Below, piece by piece: positions 11,344-23,673 of a stretch of 59,830 bases of DNA; within the stretch, counting starts at the first letter, position 1, and every line of letters begins with the position of its first letter. Under the pieces are notes generated by a model. That model did no database searches and was not told the DNA's origin. It saw only the letters and a list, made by a program, of their open reading frames with translations. A program made the position numbers and the translations under genes. The stretch covers positions 1 to 59,830 of the forward strand of contig CALSCR010000030.1 in the NCBI GenBank assembly GCA_943704495.1, given 5' to 3'. The DNA comes from Pigoraptor chileana. Taxonomy: Eukaryota; Opisthokonta; Filasterea.

Positions 11344-14300
11344 ATGGGCTCTTGTGGGTTAGATGTGGCAGTGCGGCTGTTATTATTTTTATCTATCTGC
11401 TGCATTCATTTGCATTCGGGAGTGGCATCAGTCAGTGGACTGCAGAGTAGCAGCGGCCGCCGGCCGGCGGCGGAGTATGGTCTTAAAAGTACTCAGTTAC
11501 TAAGCGGTGGTGTGAATGACCCGTCACATCACGGGGCTGATAGACGGAGTGGGAGCACATGCCCAAATCTTCCTCCCAGAGGTAAGTGCCACATCCGACG
11601 TTGCTCAGGAACTGAGTGTGTCAGCCGAGTTGCCGTGGTGCCCGGCCGACGCGGCTCAGCCGAACTGGCTCAGCAGACGGAGTTGGACTTGCAGTATTGT
11701 TCCACACTGGCTACGTTTTGAGTGCACGAACTAGTATTCCAGACCAAAACACCGTTAAATCGATCGTGACTGTACTACCAGCGCCCGTCGGCAGACTTAG
11801 GTGACTGCGCGCGGACACCTGAAGGCTGGTCCGAACTACACTGAGGGGGCACTGTTCAGTCTGTAGTGAGCGGCAAGCCGGATCTTTGTCAACTGAATTG
11901 CTTTGTCAATACAGATATAACTGACATGCATATTCTGTTCGTACGCGTCGTTAATCTTGCAGCTGAGCCACCTCCGCTCTTGAAGGCATTGTTCTTATTC
12001 AATGGTAAGTTCTCGGCAGTGTATAGACTGCCTGATCGGAATTATATGGCAATGCATCACGGTGCGGCCGGCTCACGGCTTCCCGGCCCCGGCTGCCGCT
12101 GATGCATGAGATCATCAGGCAAACCATAACGACAGTGTTCGAGTGATGTGATGCACACCCCTCACTGAATGTTCCGGCCCGGTTGCGGCCGCTCGCCGGC
12201 ACTGCCGAACGTGCACGTACCGGCTAACTATGGTATGAACACTTATTCCGCTGCTATAATTCCTGCGTTTCTCTTTCTCAGGACCGATCGGAGACCTTGG
12301 CTGGGTGGGTGCCGCCCTAGTGTGTACCTCTGAAAAGACCTGGTTACAGAGTGGTGTCCGAGTTGCTTGGCAGGGTGATTGACTGTCTGCCGCCGCCGTC
12401 GCCGGACCGGCCGCCGCCCGGGGCCTGTCTCGGAATGAAGTAGTTAGTGTGGTTTTCGTGTTTCCTTCGTAATTAGACGAGAACTCGGTTGTCTTTGGTG
12501 TTCATGACAAGCGGAAGTGCACTCATGTCCCGGCGCTGACCGACTGTGTGTAGGGGAGCATGGTTATATTATATTATGGTGTGGTGTGAGTGCCGCTGTG
12601 AAAGGGCACGTGTTCATAATGCCCAACCCGACTGCGCAATGCAAACCCAAAGTGGCCGTCGACCGGCCGCACCGTTGGCGGTTTGCACTATCGTATATTG
12701 GACAATTTGTCAATGCGCAGTGTCGGCGTACAGACGCAATGCCGACCTACACTACATCTCAATAGGCGCAGAATTCATATTAGTTACCGTTCATTTTGAT
12801 GTATACTGGCTTATAACCGTGTGTTATCACACATTCGCAACTGGACCCTGCAGACATATGCTGCCCAGCAAGGCCGCCTTTTCCTACAGGATAAGTTCCG
12901 CGAGAAAATCCTCATCGAACACGTGGTTGTTCCTGACGTAACCGATGAGGATCGAATCAAGCACATTCAGGTATATATTATATGGTTTACTGCGAGCGCT
13001 GGCCCATGACACTCCAATAGAGTTAGGTAGGGTGATACCGCACTCCTATTGTTGATAACAGTAATAGATGACGTTTGGCCATCACTACGAATTGAACACG
13101 CATGCCGACTGATTGGTCTCGGTATCAATTGTGCAGCCCACTGAAGATAGCCGGTTCATCGGTATCGTTTTGGGCTTATGGCACCAGCTGCGTGTAATAC
13201 TACTGAAAGTCTTGAAGCTCCTTCTCTATGTCCTTCTCCGGCCGCTCTCAATCATGCATGTCAATGCAGATCATCCACGAATACTACGCCAGAGGCTTCA
13301 ATTTGACTGTCGGCTTTTCGTTTGGCTTCCAAGATGCTCTCTACAACACATCTGCCACCCTTACTGACATGTACTTCATTAACATCAGCGGATACCTCAC
13401 ACGCAATAACATGGTCACAGCCTTTGCACGCATCGACCAAATGCGTTACTTGGTAAGCCACTGACTAGTGTATGCCATATAGATTGATTGAATGCCGTGT
13501 GTGTGTTGGTCTTCCGGGACGGATATAATCGAGCCAAAAGCCATTGACACGACAGCTCAGTATCATTGCAAAGAGTGGCCTCATGTTTCATATGTGCGCA
13601 TTTAATGCCGCGCAGTGAGTGGCTGTGGAGCCAACCATCGTTGATCAGTGAAACTGACTGCACTTGACGCCATCGAACCGTCCCAATCATTTTTGTTGGA
13701 CACAGGCGGGTATTTTGGCGGGAAAGTTCACGCAAGCCGAGTCCATATGCTACGTCGCCGCTGTTAAGATACCCGAAGTATACCGGGGTCTAAATGCATT
13801 TGCCATCGGTGTCAAGAAGGCAAACCCAACCGCCAAAGTACACGTCATGTGGACCAACACATGGTATGTGCCGGCTCTCCGTAGCTATGTCTTGCTGCCG
13901 CAAATGCCAGTTGGGCGGCATGTCGACATACTGTAGTAATTGGTAACCGAGTGACATATTATACCGGCATGCGGTCCCTTGGTGATGGCCCGCCATTTTG
14001 CACAACGGGCGGCCATGTAGGAGACATGTGTAACTATTGCGACTTCTAATGAGGTCGATGTACGCGTTGTGCAAAAGTCAACTGAATTGCTGAAGCATAT
14101 CCGCACATGCCATGGCAGGTACGACCCTGAATTGGAGGCCTACACCGCCAGGTTGCTCTTCAACACGACTTGCTGTGACATCATCACGCAGCACGCCGAT
14201 ACGCTGGAGACGCCGCGCGTGGCCAGGGATCTCCAGAAATGGGGTGTGTGCTGCCAGGACTTGTCATGGGGCGTCAGTCTCTGAGACGGCCTGCGGTGCA

Positions 14301-17300
14301 TCCGACTGCCCACTGTATGCTGTGTACTGTCATTGATGGATTCCGCTGATCTCTGTATTGTCCTGTGCTAACTGAAATGTTTTTGGATGGCACACGGCCA
14401 CCGCAGCCATCGGGTACCACAGCGACATGTCCACTTTCCTGGGAGAGCGGGTGCTTGCGTCGGTGGTGTGGAACTGGGGTCCTATGCTGGTCGACATTGT
14501 CGGCAAACTTATGAACAATACGTGGGAACCAAACGCGGACTATTGGTGAGTGGCAAAAACGACCTGCTCCACTGGGAATGGCGTGCTTGATCGTTCAATG
14601 TTCGATTGAAATGAAATGTAACCAGCTTCAGCGAAGTTATCAAGGGGGGAATAGCAATGGGTGCGGCGGGTATTCAGAGTCTCTGTGTGAGCTCCGATCT
14701 GTGGAAAGCGCAGCGGCTAGCGCTGCCACGCTTGACACGCCATTGAATTTGATTTTTTTCCCTTCATGTTGCGGTGTGCCTTGACAATCGCAGGCCGGGT
14801 CTTGAGGAGGATACAGTACAATTGACACAGCTGTCGTTCAAAGTCCCCGGCGCCATCAAAGACGCTGTGAATGCCGAACACACTCGGCTGAAAACTTTGC
14901 CAAGCTTACCGCGTGATGACATTTTCTGCGGTTGGTGTTTCGCCTTTCACAAAATGTCTGTCCATTGCTTGCAATTTTCCAGGTGTTTGAATGCTGTGGA
15001 TGCCACTTCACGACCACAGTTGAGCATCGACGGGCCATGATATCTTGCCCAGCGCCAGTCACTGTTAATTGCTTGACCATCACCCGACATGCAGGCCCAA
15101 TCGTCAATCGCTCGTCCGGCGACTGCATGAGCGACAACGAAATACGTGGGTTCGACGGCACCATTGATGGCCCGATAACCGGCACGGGCATGCAAAACTA
15201 TGTCGCCAATGTCATTTACCACGGCAACAGTGTTTTACCCCCGCCACCTTGCTTGCTGACATGTAGCGGCAACGGGCAGTGCGTCAATTACGCCTGCGTT
15301 TGTAATCCGGGGTACCTCGGTTCCAACTGCGACATCAAAGTTTCAGACAGCTCAAACACGGGCGCAATCGTGGGGGGGGCCGTTGGTGGTGGTGTTGGGC
15401 TGCTTCTTGTGCTGCTCGGATTTATTGCTTATCAGCGATCGCGTACAAGGAAATTGCTCCGCGATGCGTGGAAGATCGCGGTGGAAGACATTGAAGTGAA
15501 GGCGCGCCGTGCATTTGGGAGTGAGGGCCACGTCGGGCGGTCGCAGCTGTCGTTTCGTAGCCGAGCAAGCAAAACGAGCAGTGCGCACGCCGCCCGCGGG
15601 TCCGTTACTGTTGCATCTCACAAAGGCAAGCTTGTTGCGTTGCGTGAGCTGCGAGAAAGCATTGACCACGACCGCATGGCAATCAACGAAATGCTGCGCG
15701 TGCGTGAACTCGATCATGCCAATGTCGTCAAGGTCATCGGGGGAACGGTCGCGCCGCCGTATTACATCGTTACGGAATTTGTCGCGAAGGGTGGGCAGAC
15801 AATTCTTGATTGCTCATATAAACGCCGACATAGTGTGTGTAGTGCGATGCACGTGCATTGTCGGTGTGGGTGTAACTGGTTCTCTCGGTATCTCACTAGT
15901 CAGCCCGACCCAGCAGACAGCACCGCTTCCACTGATTTGTATTGTCATGATGAGACGAACAACGACGCTTGCGCCTCACAATGCCCGCCTTCCGATGTGG
16001 CATGCAGGCACGCTGGACGAAATTCTGCGCAACGATCGCCTGCCACTCGACATGATGTTCAAGGCGGCGATGGCCAAGGACGTTGCGCGGGGGATGACAT
16101 ATCTCCACAAAATGGGGATTGCGCACGGTGGCCTCCATCCGTCGAAAGTACTGCTCACGGAGGGCTTTTCGTGCAAGATCGCCGGCGCAGGTATGCCCTC
16201 GATCATGGCACTGCGCGAGGGTGTGGAGGAGTCTGACTTCAGCGCTTTCAGCAAGAAGCTCTATCAGGTACGGTTGGATCACACCAGTCTCCGTCTGTAT
16301 GCCGCGACTTGCACTGGTGTGTGTGCCGGCGTTTGCATTTATTGTACTCGTGACAGTTAATATTGGCAAATGTGCTCACAGACTCTAACTGCCACGGGAT
16401 TGCGGATGTGCAGGCGCCAGAAGTCCTCGAGGGATCCGTCGGTGCAGATCTGCAAGCGAAAATGATGGCCGACGTCTATTCGTACGGCATTGTGTAAGTT
16501 GAGCCGACTTTGTGCTTTTTTCCGCGGCTCTTGTCTCTGTTTCCAGTCGCTGTCTTCTTGCCTCTGATACTAACGCGATCCGTAATATTGCACTGCACGC
16601 ACATGATGCTTGATGCTTTGCAGGCTGTATGAGATTGTCACTCGTAGATATGCTTTCGATGGCATGGACCTGGATGTCGAGAAGAAGGTGCAGAAGGTGC
16701 TCGAAACAGGTGCGCGCCCTGACATTGAAGTGGACGTTGAGCCGAGGTGAGCGAACAAAAACGCAATGAGATGACTTGCCTGGCACCAGTACATTTCAAG
16801 TCAGCTATGCACACCCCACGCAGTCGGTTGGCTGACTGCCCTGTGCATCCTTTCGCGTGGATTAGGGCGTCGGCGCTGATTCGGAGCTGTTGGGACAAGG
16901 ACCCTTTTGCACGCCCGAGCTTCGAGGGAGTAATGCGCAAGGCGCGGGCGTTGAGTCCTGACGGAGGCTCCATCATTGAGAAGATGCTGTACATGCTTCA
17001 GCAGGTATGTGCGTTGGCATGCCAGCCACTTTCGTCCATCGCACGCTTGCATTCTCGATCCCTGCCATGCCCAGACTTTCAATGGCCAACTGCATCGTGC
17101 ATCCATAGCACCACGGACCACTTTTCTCCGTCCCAATCACACATGGACACTTTCCTTTCGACTCCGTTTCGTGCGTCTTCATGCGGCCACCCGCCCAACA
17201 GTATGCCGATAACCTCGAGGGACTCGTCGAGGAGCGCACTTCAGAGCTCCAGGCGGAGAAGCGGCGCACCGATCAGCTGCTGTATCAGATGCTGCCAGAG

Positions 17301-18499
17301 TCGGTGGCCAACGACCTGCGTCTGGGCAAGCCCCCGCCAAGCGAGAAGTTTGACGCCGTCACCATTCTCTTCACGGATGTTGTGCGGTTCACCGACCTCT
17401 CTGCCAAGTCAGGTGAACACTTTAACACCCACGCACGCATCGCCCCTTACCAATCCTGTGTCTCGTTGCGCCTGGTTTTCTTTGTTGTTTTGGTAGTCTG
17501 TTCGGTTAATGGATTACAGCGTCGTGTAACAAGCTCATTCCCGAAATGTAATTGCGACATTGCAGAGCCGATACAAATCGTTCATCTCCTCAATCGCTTG
17601 TACACTTGCTTTGATACGATCCTAACGCGGCACGAGGTGTACAAAGTGGAGACAATTGGCGACGCCTGTAAGTGGAGCATCCGACAAACATTGGAGTTGA
17701 GGGCTCTGCGTTGACCCAACAGAATGCTCTCTCTCCATTGTCCATGCCCTTGCCACAATGTTCTGATGTTCTGCGCATACACACACACGCACATACCTGC
17801 TCGCGCGTGCAGACATGGTCGTAAGCGGACTACCCAAGCGCACGGAGCGGCACGCCGAGCACATAGCCGAGCAGGCACTGGACATGATTGAGGGCGTTCA
17901 GCACATCGACATGCACGATCAGGTGGAAAAAGAGCTGCGAATTCGCGCTGGGATCCACTCTGGTGCGTTTGCCCTCTGATCCCTTTCGGATGTGCTGTTG
18001 CTTGGTGCAGAGTGTGGTGGCGCTGGCACACCTGGCTCAACGTGCAGAGACTGCGCTCAACATTTCGCCACTCGCACTGCTTGTGCTGTCTCCATCTCCT
18101 CGCGTTATTATTTTTCTTGCTCAGGCTCTGTTGTGGCGGGCGTCGTGGGACTCAAGATGCCGCGTTATTGCCTGTTTGGGGACACCGTCAACACTGCAAG
18201 CCGAATGGTGGGTGCCCTGGACACTGAGTTGGGCCACTGCGTCCGTGTGCGTTCCTCCACTGAAGTGCCGTGGACTAAATTAAGACAGCATGATTGCGCC
18301 GCGTTGACCACAGGAGTCGAACAGTGCTGCCCTGCGCATACACATGAGCGAAACAACGTACAATCTGCTGCAGGGGACGGGCCGATACACTGTGGAGGAC
18401 CGAGGGGAGATCGAGATCAAGGGCAAGGGGACCATGCACACCTACTGGCTCACAGGCCGAGCGGCAGCGGCCGCCACCGCGCCTGTTCTGGGCGAATAA
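11344..18499 (+). CDS. Receptor guanylate cyclase with extracellular BMP/PnrA domain
   Basis: A single-pass receptor predicted to make cGMP. Nineteen exons: 11344-11581, 11963-12004, 12282-12304, 12854-12970, 13270-13452, 13706-13863, 14119-14243, 14407-14545, 14794-14930, 15095-15790, 16007-16267, 16414-16493, 16624-16746, 16866-17003, 17202-17412, 17566-17667, 17813-17962, 18125-18207, 18314-18499; 1063 residues, frame closed. Order: signal peptide (1 to about 32); linker; BMP-family nucleoside-binding domain (about 83-400: [59 protein letters not shown]); six-Cys EGF-like module (about 439-465); transmembrane segment (about 474-499); kinase-like domain; coiled coil (about 820-860); cyclase. 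The kinase is dead by motif: HGGLHPSK replaces HRDLKPxN and KIAGAG replaces DFG. The cyclase keeps [21 protein letters not shown] and [17 protein letters not shown]; the Glu and Cys match guanine specificity. Exon 3 is 23 bases. Confidence 0.92.
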
Positions 18500-18589
18500 G
18501 CCTAAGCAACCCTCCTCCTGACCCTTGAAGGGCTTGCTCTCACCGACAAAATACACACACATGCTTGCACAAAGCCTTTTCATTTCATT

Positions 18590-20869
18590 TCATTTGTTGG
18601 TCGCAGGGAGAAACACCGCAGCCAGCATCGCCGCAAACAGCGCAACGACGATGGCAAGTACCACATAAGTCACAGTCCTCGACCCTGTAGCAACAGCGGG
18701 CGAAGAAGCACATGATAGGTCAGTTAAACAGCCATCAGTACATTCACAGTCACAGTCACCGCACACACACAATGCAGTCTCACCCCACACATAGAATGCA
18801 CAGCGACACATGGTAGTCGGCACTCCAAATGCGCTCACCCCGATCGTGGTCAGCCTTCGCACGCGACTTTGCTACCCGCGGCCCCCCCCGTTCGTGCAGC
18901 TGCCGCGCCGCACCCGCACGCGCTGCCTTCTCCTTCTCGGCATCACCACCATCCTTGCTGTTTTGTGCAGCCGCACCGCGCTCACGACGATCGACGCCGG
19001 CCTGCTGCTGCTTCTGTTCCTGGGCCTGAGGAACCTCATACGCCTTCCGCGTGCGCGCACCAGCACTGACAAGCGCATCGCAAATGGAACGCGCGTCCGA
19101 TGACGACGGGAATGCAGCGGCGCGCGCCTCTGCAAGATCGAGAGCCGAGTGTCCCGCAGCGTCAGCAGTGTCCGTGGGCACACCGCGGTCCACGAGAGCG
19201 CGCACGACCGCGGCATTTCCGTCCTGGACTGCCGCATGGAGCAGACATTCATCTGCGGGGCAAGCAGGCAGGATCATCGCCATCAGGCACACACACACAT
19301 ACATACACGCACGCAAACACTTTATACGCCCGCACACACACACACATGCATATGCACATACACAAACACGGTATGTACATACGTAGACACATACCTCCAC
19401 GCGGTTTACATCCGAGGTCAAGCAGTGCCACGACGCACTCAGGTCGGTTGTTTGTGACCGCATATTGCAAAGCCGAGTTGCCATCTGCGTCGACGGCGGC
19501 AACATCCGCACCCGCGCTTGCGAGTGAGCGGATGGCCGCGAGGAAGCCCTCGGCAGCTGAAAGGGCGCAGCGAGTCAATTGTGTAATGCAGCAGTGTGAA
19601 CAACAATTGCATTGGCGTATGACTCTGGGAACAACGGACTGCTACCAAATACCATGGCCGTGCGTGCGTGTGTGCGTGTGTGCGCTTGTGTGTGCCCGTG
19701 CATTCAAGAACTTCGGATCGACGATGTGCATACACATGAGTAGGAAAGTCAAAACGCACCTGCTGAGTGCACGGGAGCGACCTTTGACTTTGTCGTGGCT
19801 GCGTTCGGGTTTGCCTTTCGCTCGAGAAGGGCATTCACGGCAGATTCGTTGCCCAGGCGCACCGCCCAATGCAGCGGCGTGTATCCGTCCGCATCCGCAA
19901 CGTCCGCCTTGACACTCTTCACGGCAAGCAGGCTGGACACGGCCTCTGCGAGCCGGGGGGGTCCGGCACATGCAGAGTTTACAGGTAGATCATGAATTTA
20001 GGCACACAAACACACCAAAGAAGACCACGCATACGCACAAGTGAAGTCACCTGGCAGCACACACCGATGCAGCACAACAACAGGGGCATATGAAGGTTCC
20101 CGGGCACATGACGCCAACGGTGCCACACTCGGCCACACGGCATCAATGCACTCCACCCACCGTCATGACCGCCGCAGATGGCTGCTATGAGCGGTGTCGT
20201 CTTCGTGTTGTCCGCGGCGTTGGGATCCGCGCCTTTCGAAATTAGAAGTTGAGCTGTATCCACCATCCGAGTAGCACAGGTATCAGAAGACCACAAAGAA
20301 CAAACTCCCATAAGCACAAAACAACGAACATTCCACTGTCTCCGAGGGCAGCACCAGCCAGGCTGCCATGCAAGACGCAGCTACAGGCAAGCAGACTCAT
20401 TGAAGAGGGAAGCGAGCTATGTTTCTCACAGATTGCTTCTCCCAGATTCTATGTGAAGGCAATGGGCACATTGCCTTGAATCCTGACATCTTACAGATTC
20501 TATCAGTGCCGTCGGGATAGTCAAGTAGAATCTGAATGAGATGTGACTTACCTATTTCGTACTCGGCGCATTCGATAGCATGGAGCACAGCAGTCTGGCA
20601 ACAAACGTGGAAACACATAACCAGTCAGACCGCAATGATGCTAACACGCACGCACACATTGAACCGGCCAACAATACCCAGCAATCATCACGCCACAGTC
20701 ACAACAGCGGTGCAAAGTGTGCGGTTGACGGGCATATTCGACGCACTTGCCCCTTCTTGTTCTTGCACTGCGCAAACGAAGGGCTCTGTTCGAGGAGGCC
20801 CTGCACGAGCGTCGCGTCTCCATTGCGAATCACCTTGAAGAATTTGTCGACAAGCGCGCCCTCCGACAT
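18590..20869 (-). CDS. Tail-anchored ankyrin-repeat protein
   Basis: Seven exons in transcript order: 20869-20747, 20594-20552, 20253-20161, 19945-19760, 19556-19395, 19252-18839, 18684-18590; 371 residues, frame closed. It starts MSEGALVDKFFKVIRNGD in a good Kozak context and carries about six ankyrin repeats (AQLLISKGADPNAADNTKTT, DADGYTPLHWAVRLGNESAV, DADGNSALQYAVTNNRPE, DECLLHAAVQDGN). A charged Lys/Glu/Gln-rich region of about 80 residues follows. The last exon encodes a hydrophobic segment (YVVLAIVVALFAAMLAAVFL) ending four residues before the stop. With no signal peptide, the likely form is a tail-anchored protein with the repeats in the cytosol, on ER, Golgi or mitochondrial outer membrane. 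Ankyrin repeats bind proteins; the partner is unknown. The intron 19253-19394 contains a TG-rich tract in the sense strand. Confidence 0.85.
19280..19372 (-). repeat. TG-rich tract in an ankyrin-gene intron
   Basis: Plus-strand CACACA/CATACA repeats, which are TG repeats in the sense of the minus-strand ankyrin gene, fill the intron 19253-19394. Confidence 0.85.
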
Positions 20870-21519
20870 GGCGGCGCGGTAGAAGGCCTCAGATTAGGGC
20901 GACACGTGGGAGAGTGAGAACGGTTGGATCGACGACGAGCCCGTTAAATACAGACAAGAAAGCGGTATGCGGGTGTGTTTGAATGCACAAATGTATGCTT
21001 CTCTTTCTGTTTCTGCATTTAATAATCGACGTGGTTTGGAGACGGAGACCAGGTCTGTCTTGTCTGATCAGTCAGTCAGCTGATGGCTGTCGGTCTGATC
21101 AGACTCACAGTCATTACTACTGGCGAGTCTGATACATTTTGGTGGCTGTCAAACTAGTGACAATTGGTTGCAAAAAAGTGAACGCTCGGCAGTGCATTTG
21201 AGTGCCGAAAATCTGCGACTGGCGCACAGAAATCAAGCGGCAAGCCGTGCATGGTGCCACAGCAGCGGCACAAAAGCCGAACCGCACACACAAGCACTTT
21301 TGACGAATGCAACGACGGTAACAGAGTGCAGCGTTGACAAGCATAGAGTCTGATTTCGCTGTTGTATTGAATGGACCAGCATACCAATAGTGCTTGTAAG
21401 CAGCCTCCAGTGGCAGTAAAGTGGGAGGGAGACAACCGCCAACGGCCGCCAACAAACAGCAAGGCAGACTGGGATGTTGCACGGGACACGGCTGCACTAA
21501 TGCAACCAACGCCACTCTC
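20870..21519. promoter_or_regulatory. Gap upstream of the ankyrin gene, with palindromes
   Basis: This 650-base spacer between two minus-strand genes shows no coding sequence. About 200 bases upstream of the ankyrin start are TGTCTGATCAGTCA (21061-21074) and a perfect 12-base palindrome GTCTGATCAGAC (21093-21104). They may be a protein-binding pair; the factor is unknown. Confidence 0.3.
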
Positions 21520-22962
21520 TCACTCATCAAACTTCATCTTTTTGCCCGCAAACGAATCGATCGCACTTGCCTCGGCCTTCCGCTTCTGGCTCGCCGCCCA
21601 CGACGGATGCGACTGAACGGGCGGGGCGGTGGGCAGCAGCAGCGGACCCAGCGATCCACGGCCGCCGCCACCGCGGGACAGGCGACCACCGCCACGTATA
21701 CCTCCGTCACGTGCGCCACCGCCGCCCCGACCAAAGGCTGCTCCCCTGAATGCGCCCCTGCCGCGCATGGTACCACGTGACGAGCCCCTTCCGCCGCGGG
21801 CACCACGCTCGCCGCCCTCGGACACATGCTTTGCCTGGGCGCCATACATAGACTCCCACTGCTGTTGCCGCGCGCGTTGCCCCGGCCGGTTCTTGCGGCC
21901 CTCTATTTTCTCAATCTTGGCCTTACGTCCCTTCTTTACGCCGCCCTTCTTGACCCCCACCGCCGACGCACGCAGCGAAGAGGTGAATATGTCAGTGTCC
22001 TCAACGGAGGCATCATCGCCGTCGAGCTCCACGTCACTTACCGAAACATCGGATACGTCCGACACACTGACGCCGCTATTGCTGCCACCACTGCCATTGC
22101 TGTCACCACTGCCACCACTGCCATTGCTGTCGTCGGATGCGTCCGCAGCGGCGTCCTCGGCACTGCTGTCACCATCCCCATCGCTTCCTCCAAGCTCCCT
22201 GTGCCCATGGCCCCCAGCGCTGCCATTCGCGTCGTTTCGCTTCTCTTTCGACCGTTTGGCAACCCGGGCGCGCGAGTCCGCTGTCGGCCCTTCCGTCGCC
22301 GCTGCGCCCGCGTGTGCCGTCCCCTTACCCGCCGCATTCCCAGCACCGCTCGCAGACGCCGGTGCGGATGTCAGACCCTTTTCACCCCCATCGAGCGCAG
22401 CTTTGATCTCGGCAATTTTGGTGGTGACTGCCCGTGACCTGACGAGGCGGCCCTCCACGCGCCCAAACTCATGCGGCTTGTGGTCGCCCACGACACCGCC
22501 GCTGCTGCTGTCACCCTCCACGAGCGACTTCCACGCGCACTCTGCGAGTGTTTCCAGGCACACCTTTTTGACCTCCTCGATATCCCTCAGGGCAGCGCCA
22601 ACGCCCTTTTCTGCAACTGCGCGCGCGGCGTCGTCGCCCTCGCCGGCCTTCTCTCTCAGCCTGCGCAGCGTCCGCGTCAGCTTGCGCATCTCAAACACCC
22701 GCGCCTTCTTGAGCTCCTTTCGCAGCACTTTACGCAACGCGTGGGTGCGGCGCTGCCGTTTCTGTTCCGACAGCAGCCCAATCGCATGTGCACTATCAAC
22801 ACTGACGACGGCGTCCGAGCTTTTCTTCTCGCCAGTGGCGTCATTTGCACCGTCAGCAGCGCGCCATCGGGCGAAGCGCTTGCATTTCTTCAATTCCGGC
22901 TCAATGCCACTTTTCGCCTGAAGCACGCTCAGCTTCCAGCGGAGGTTGTCCCGCTCTTTCAT
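21520..22962 (-). CDS. SRFBP1: BUD22/SRFBP1 family protein
   Basis: Nucleolar protein family: yeast BUD22 acts in 18S rRNA maturation, and animal SRFBP1 (p49/STRAP) also binds SRF. One exon, 480 residues; the ATG at 22962 is the first in frame. The N-terminal half is a basic helical region (RRTHALRKVLRKELKKARVF, MRKLTRTLRRLREKAGEGD) as in the family. The middle is acidic and Ser/Gly-rich (about 22020-22160). A Gly/Arg-rich RGG-type stretch follows (about 21640-21800). The C-terminus has the family signature: HPSWAASQKRKAEASAIDSF followed by GKKMKFDE, matching the HPSWEAS...FxGKK...FD ending of SRFBP1. The RGG tail suggests RNA binding. The antisense strand has a long open frame (21629-22921) that is only the GC-rich shadow of this gene. 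Confidence 0.9.
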   Translation of the reverse strand: MKERDNLRWKLSVLQAKSGIEPELKKCKRFARWRAADGANDATGEKKSSDAVVSVDSAHAIGLLSEQKRQRRTHALRKVLRKELKKARVFEMRKLTRTLRRLREKAGEGDDAARAVAEKGVGAALRDIEEVKKVCLETLAECAWKSLVEGDSSSGGVVGDHKPHEFGRVEGRLVRSRAVTTKIAEIKAALDGGEKGLTSAPASASGAGNAAGKGTAHAGAAATEGPTADSRARVAKRSKEKRNDANGSAGGHGHRELGGSDGDGDSSAEDAAADASDDSNGSGGSGDSNGSGGSNSGVSVSDVSDVSVSDVELDGDDASVEDTDIFTSSLRASAVGVKKGGVKKGRKAKIEKIEGRKNRPGQRARQQQWESMYGAQAKHVSEGGERGARGGRGSSRGTMRGRGAFRGAAFGRGGGGARDGGIRGGGRLSRGGGGRGSLGPLLLPTAPPVQSHPSWAASQKRKAEASAIDSFAGKKMKFDE

Positions 22963-23673
22963 CGTGTGATGTGGCGCGCAGAACAACGCTCGCCTGCGGT
23001 CAGTTCATACAGTCTCGACAAACCACAGCATTTGAAACCGTCGAAAGACGTCTCCGACGCGACCCCTCAATGCCGCGATTCTCAATTTCGCTATTGCGAA
23101 AATATCCTGCTCATAAAAAGCTGTTGTTCGATGTGCGTGGTGAATCGTATTACTATTATCCTGTGAAAAAATGAAAAGCTTGGAATCTCTCTCTGCACGT
23201 GGGTGCGGCGCGTCAATGACAGTCAATCCGAAACGACGTCATCACATTAATCAATATCTAGTCAGACCAAAACAGTTTCTGAGCAAATGTCGCTGTCAAT
23301 TGGTAGTGCATCATCAACAGGCGATTCAGAGACGAGCGAGAGCAGCTCTTGAGGTCATGTTAACGCGTCCTCTGCTGCCACGTCCTGAACACAATATACA
23401 ATATATATTGGTATCAAAGTAGCGCTCTTGGAGGGAAGTCTGTGCCTTTTATTGGATGCAGTGTGTGCGTCCAGTGCAGTCTGCCCGTGGACTGTGAATC
23501 AACCGCCTCCTCGCATGACAAGGCACACCATGCCAACAGCCACACCAACACTCAGCACGTGGCAGTAGGTGAACGCGGAACTTGTACTCAGCTTTCATCA
23601 ACGTACATACACACACACACACATACGCACACACACACACACACGCACGCATACGCGCGCGAGCAATTTCTAT
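22963..23673. other. Head-to-head spacer, SRFBP1 and CACUL1-like
   Basis: A 711-base divergent spacer with no supported gene. It contains a CACGTG E-box near 23208, an ACGACGTCATCAC element near 23234, and a short (CA)n tract at about 23607-23650 just before the predicted CACUL1-like start. Confidence 0.4.

Noticed and set aside
21629-22921. 430-codon open frame antisense to SRFBP1
   Set aside because: Composition is Ser/Pro/Leu low complexity and mirrors the GC-rich codons of the minus-strand gene; the minus strand carries the family motifs.
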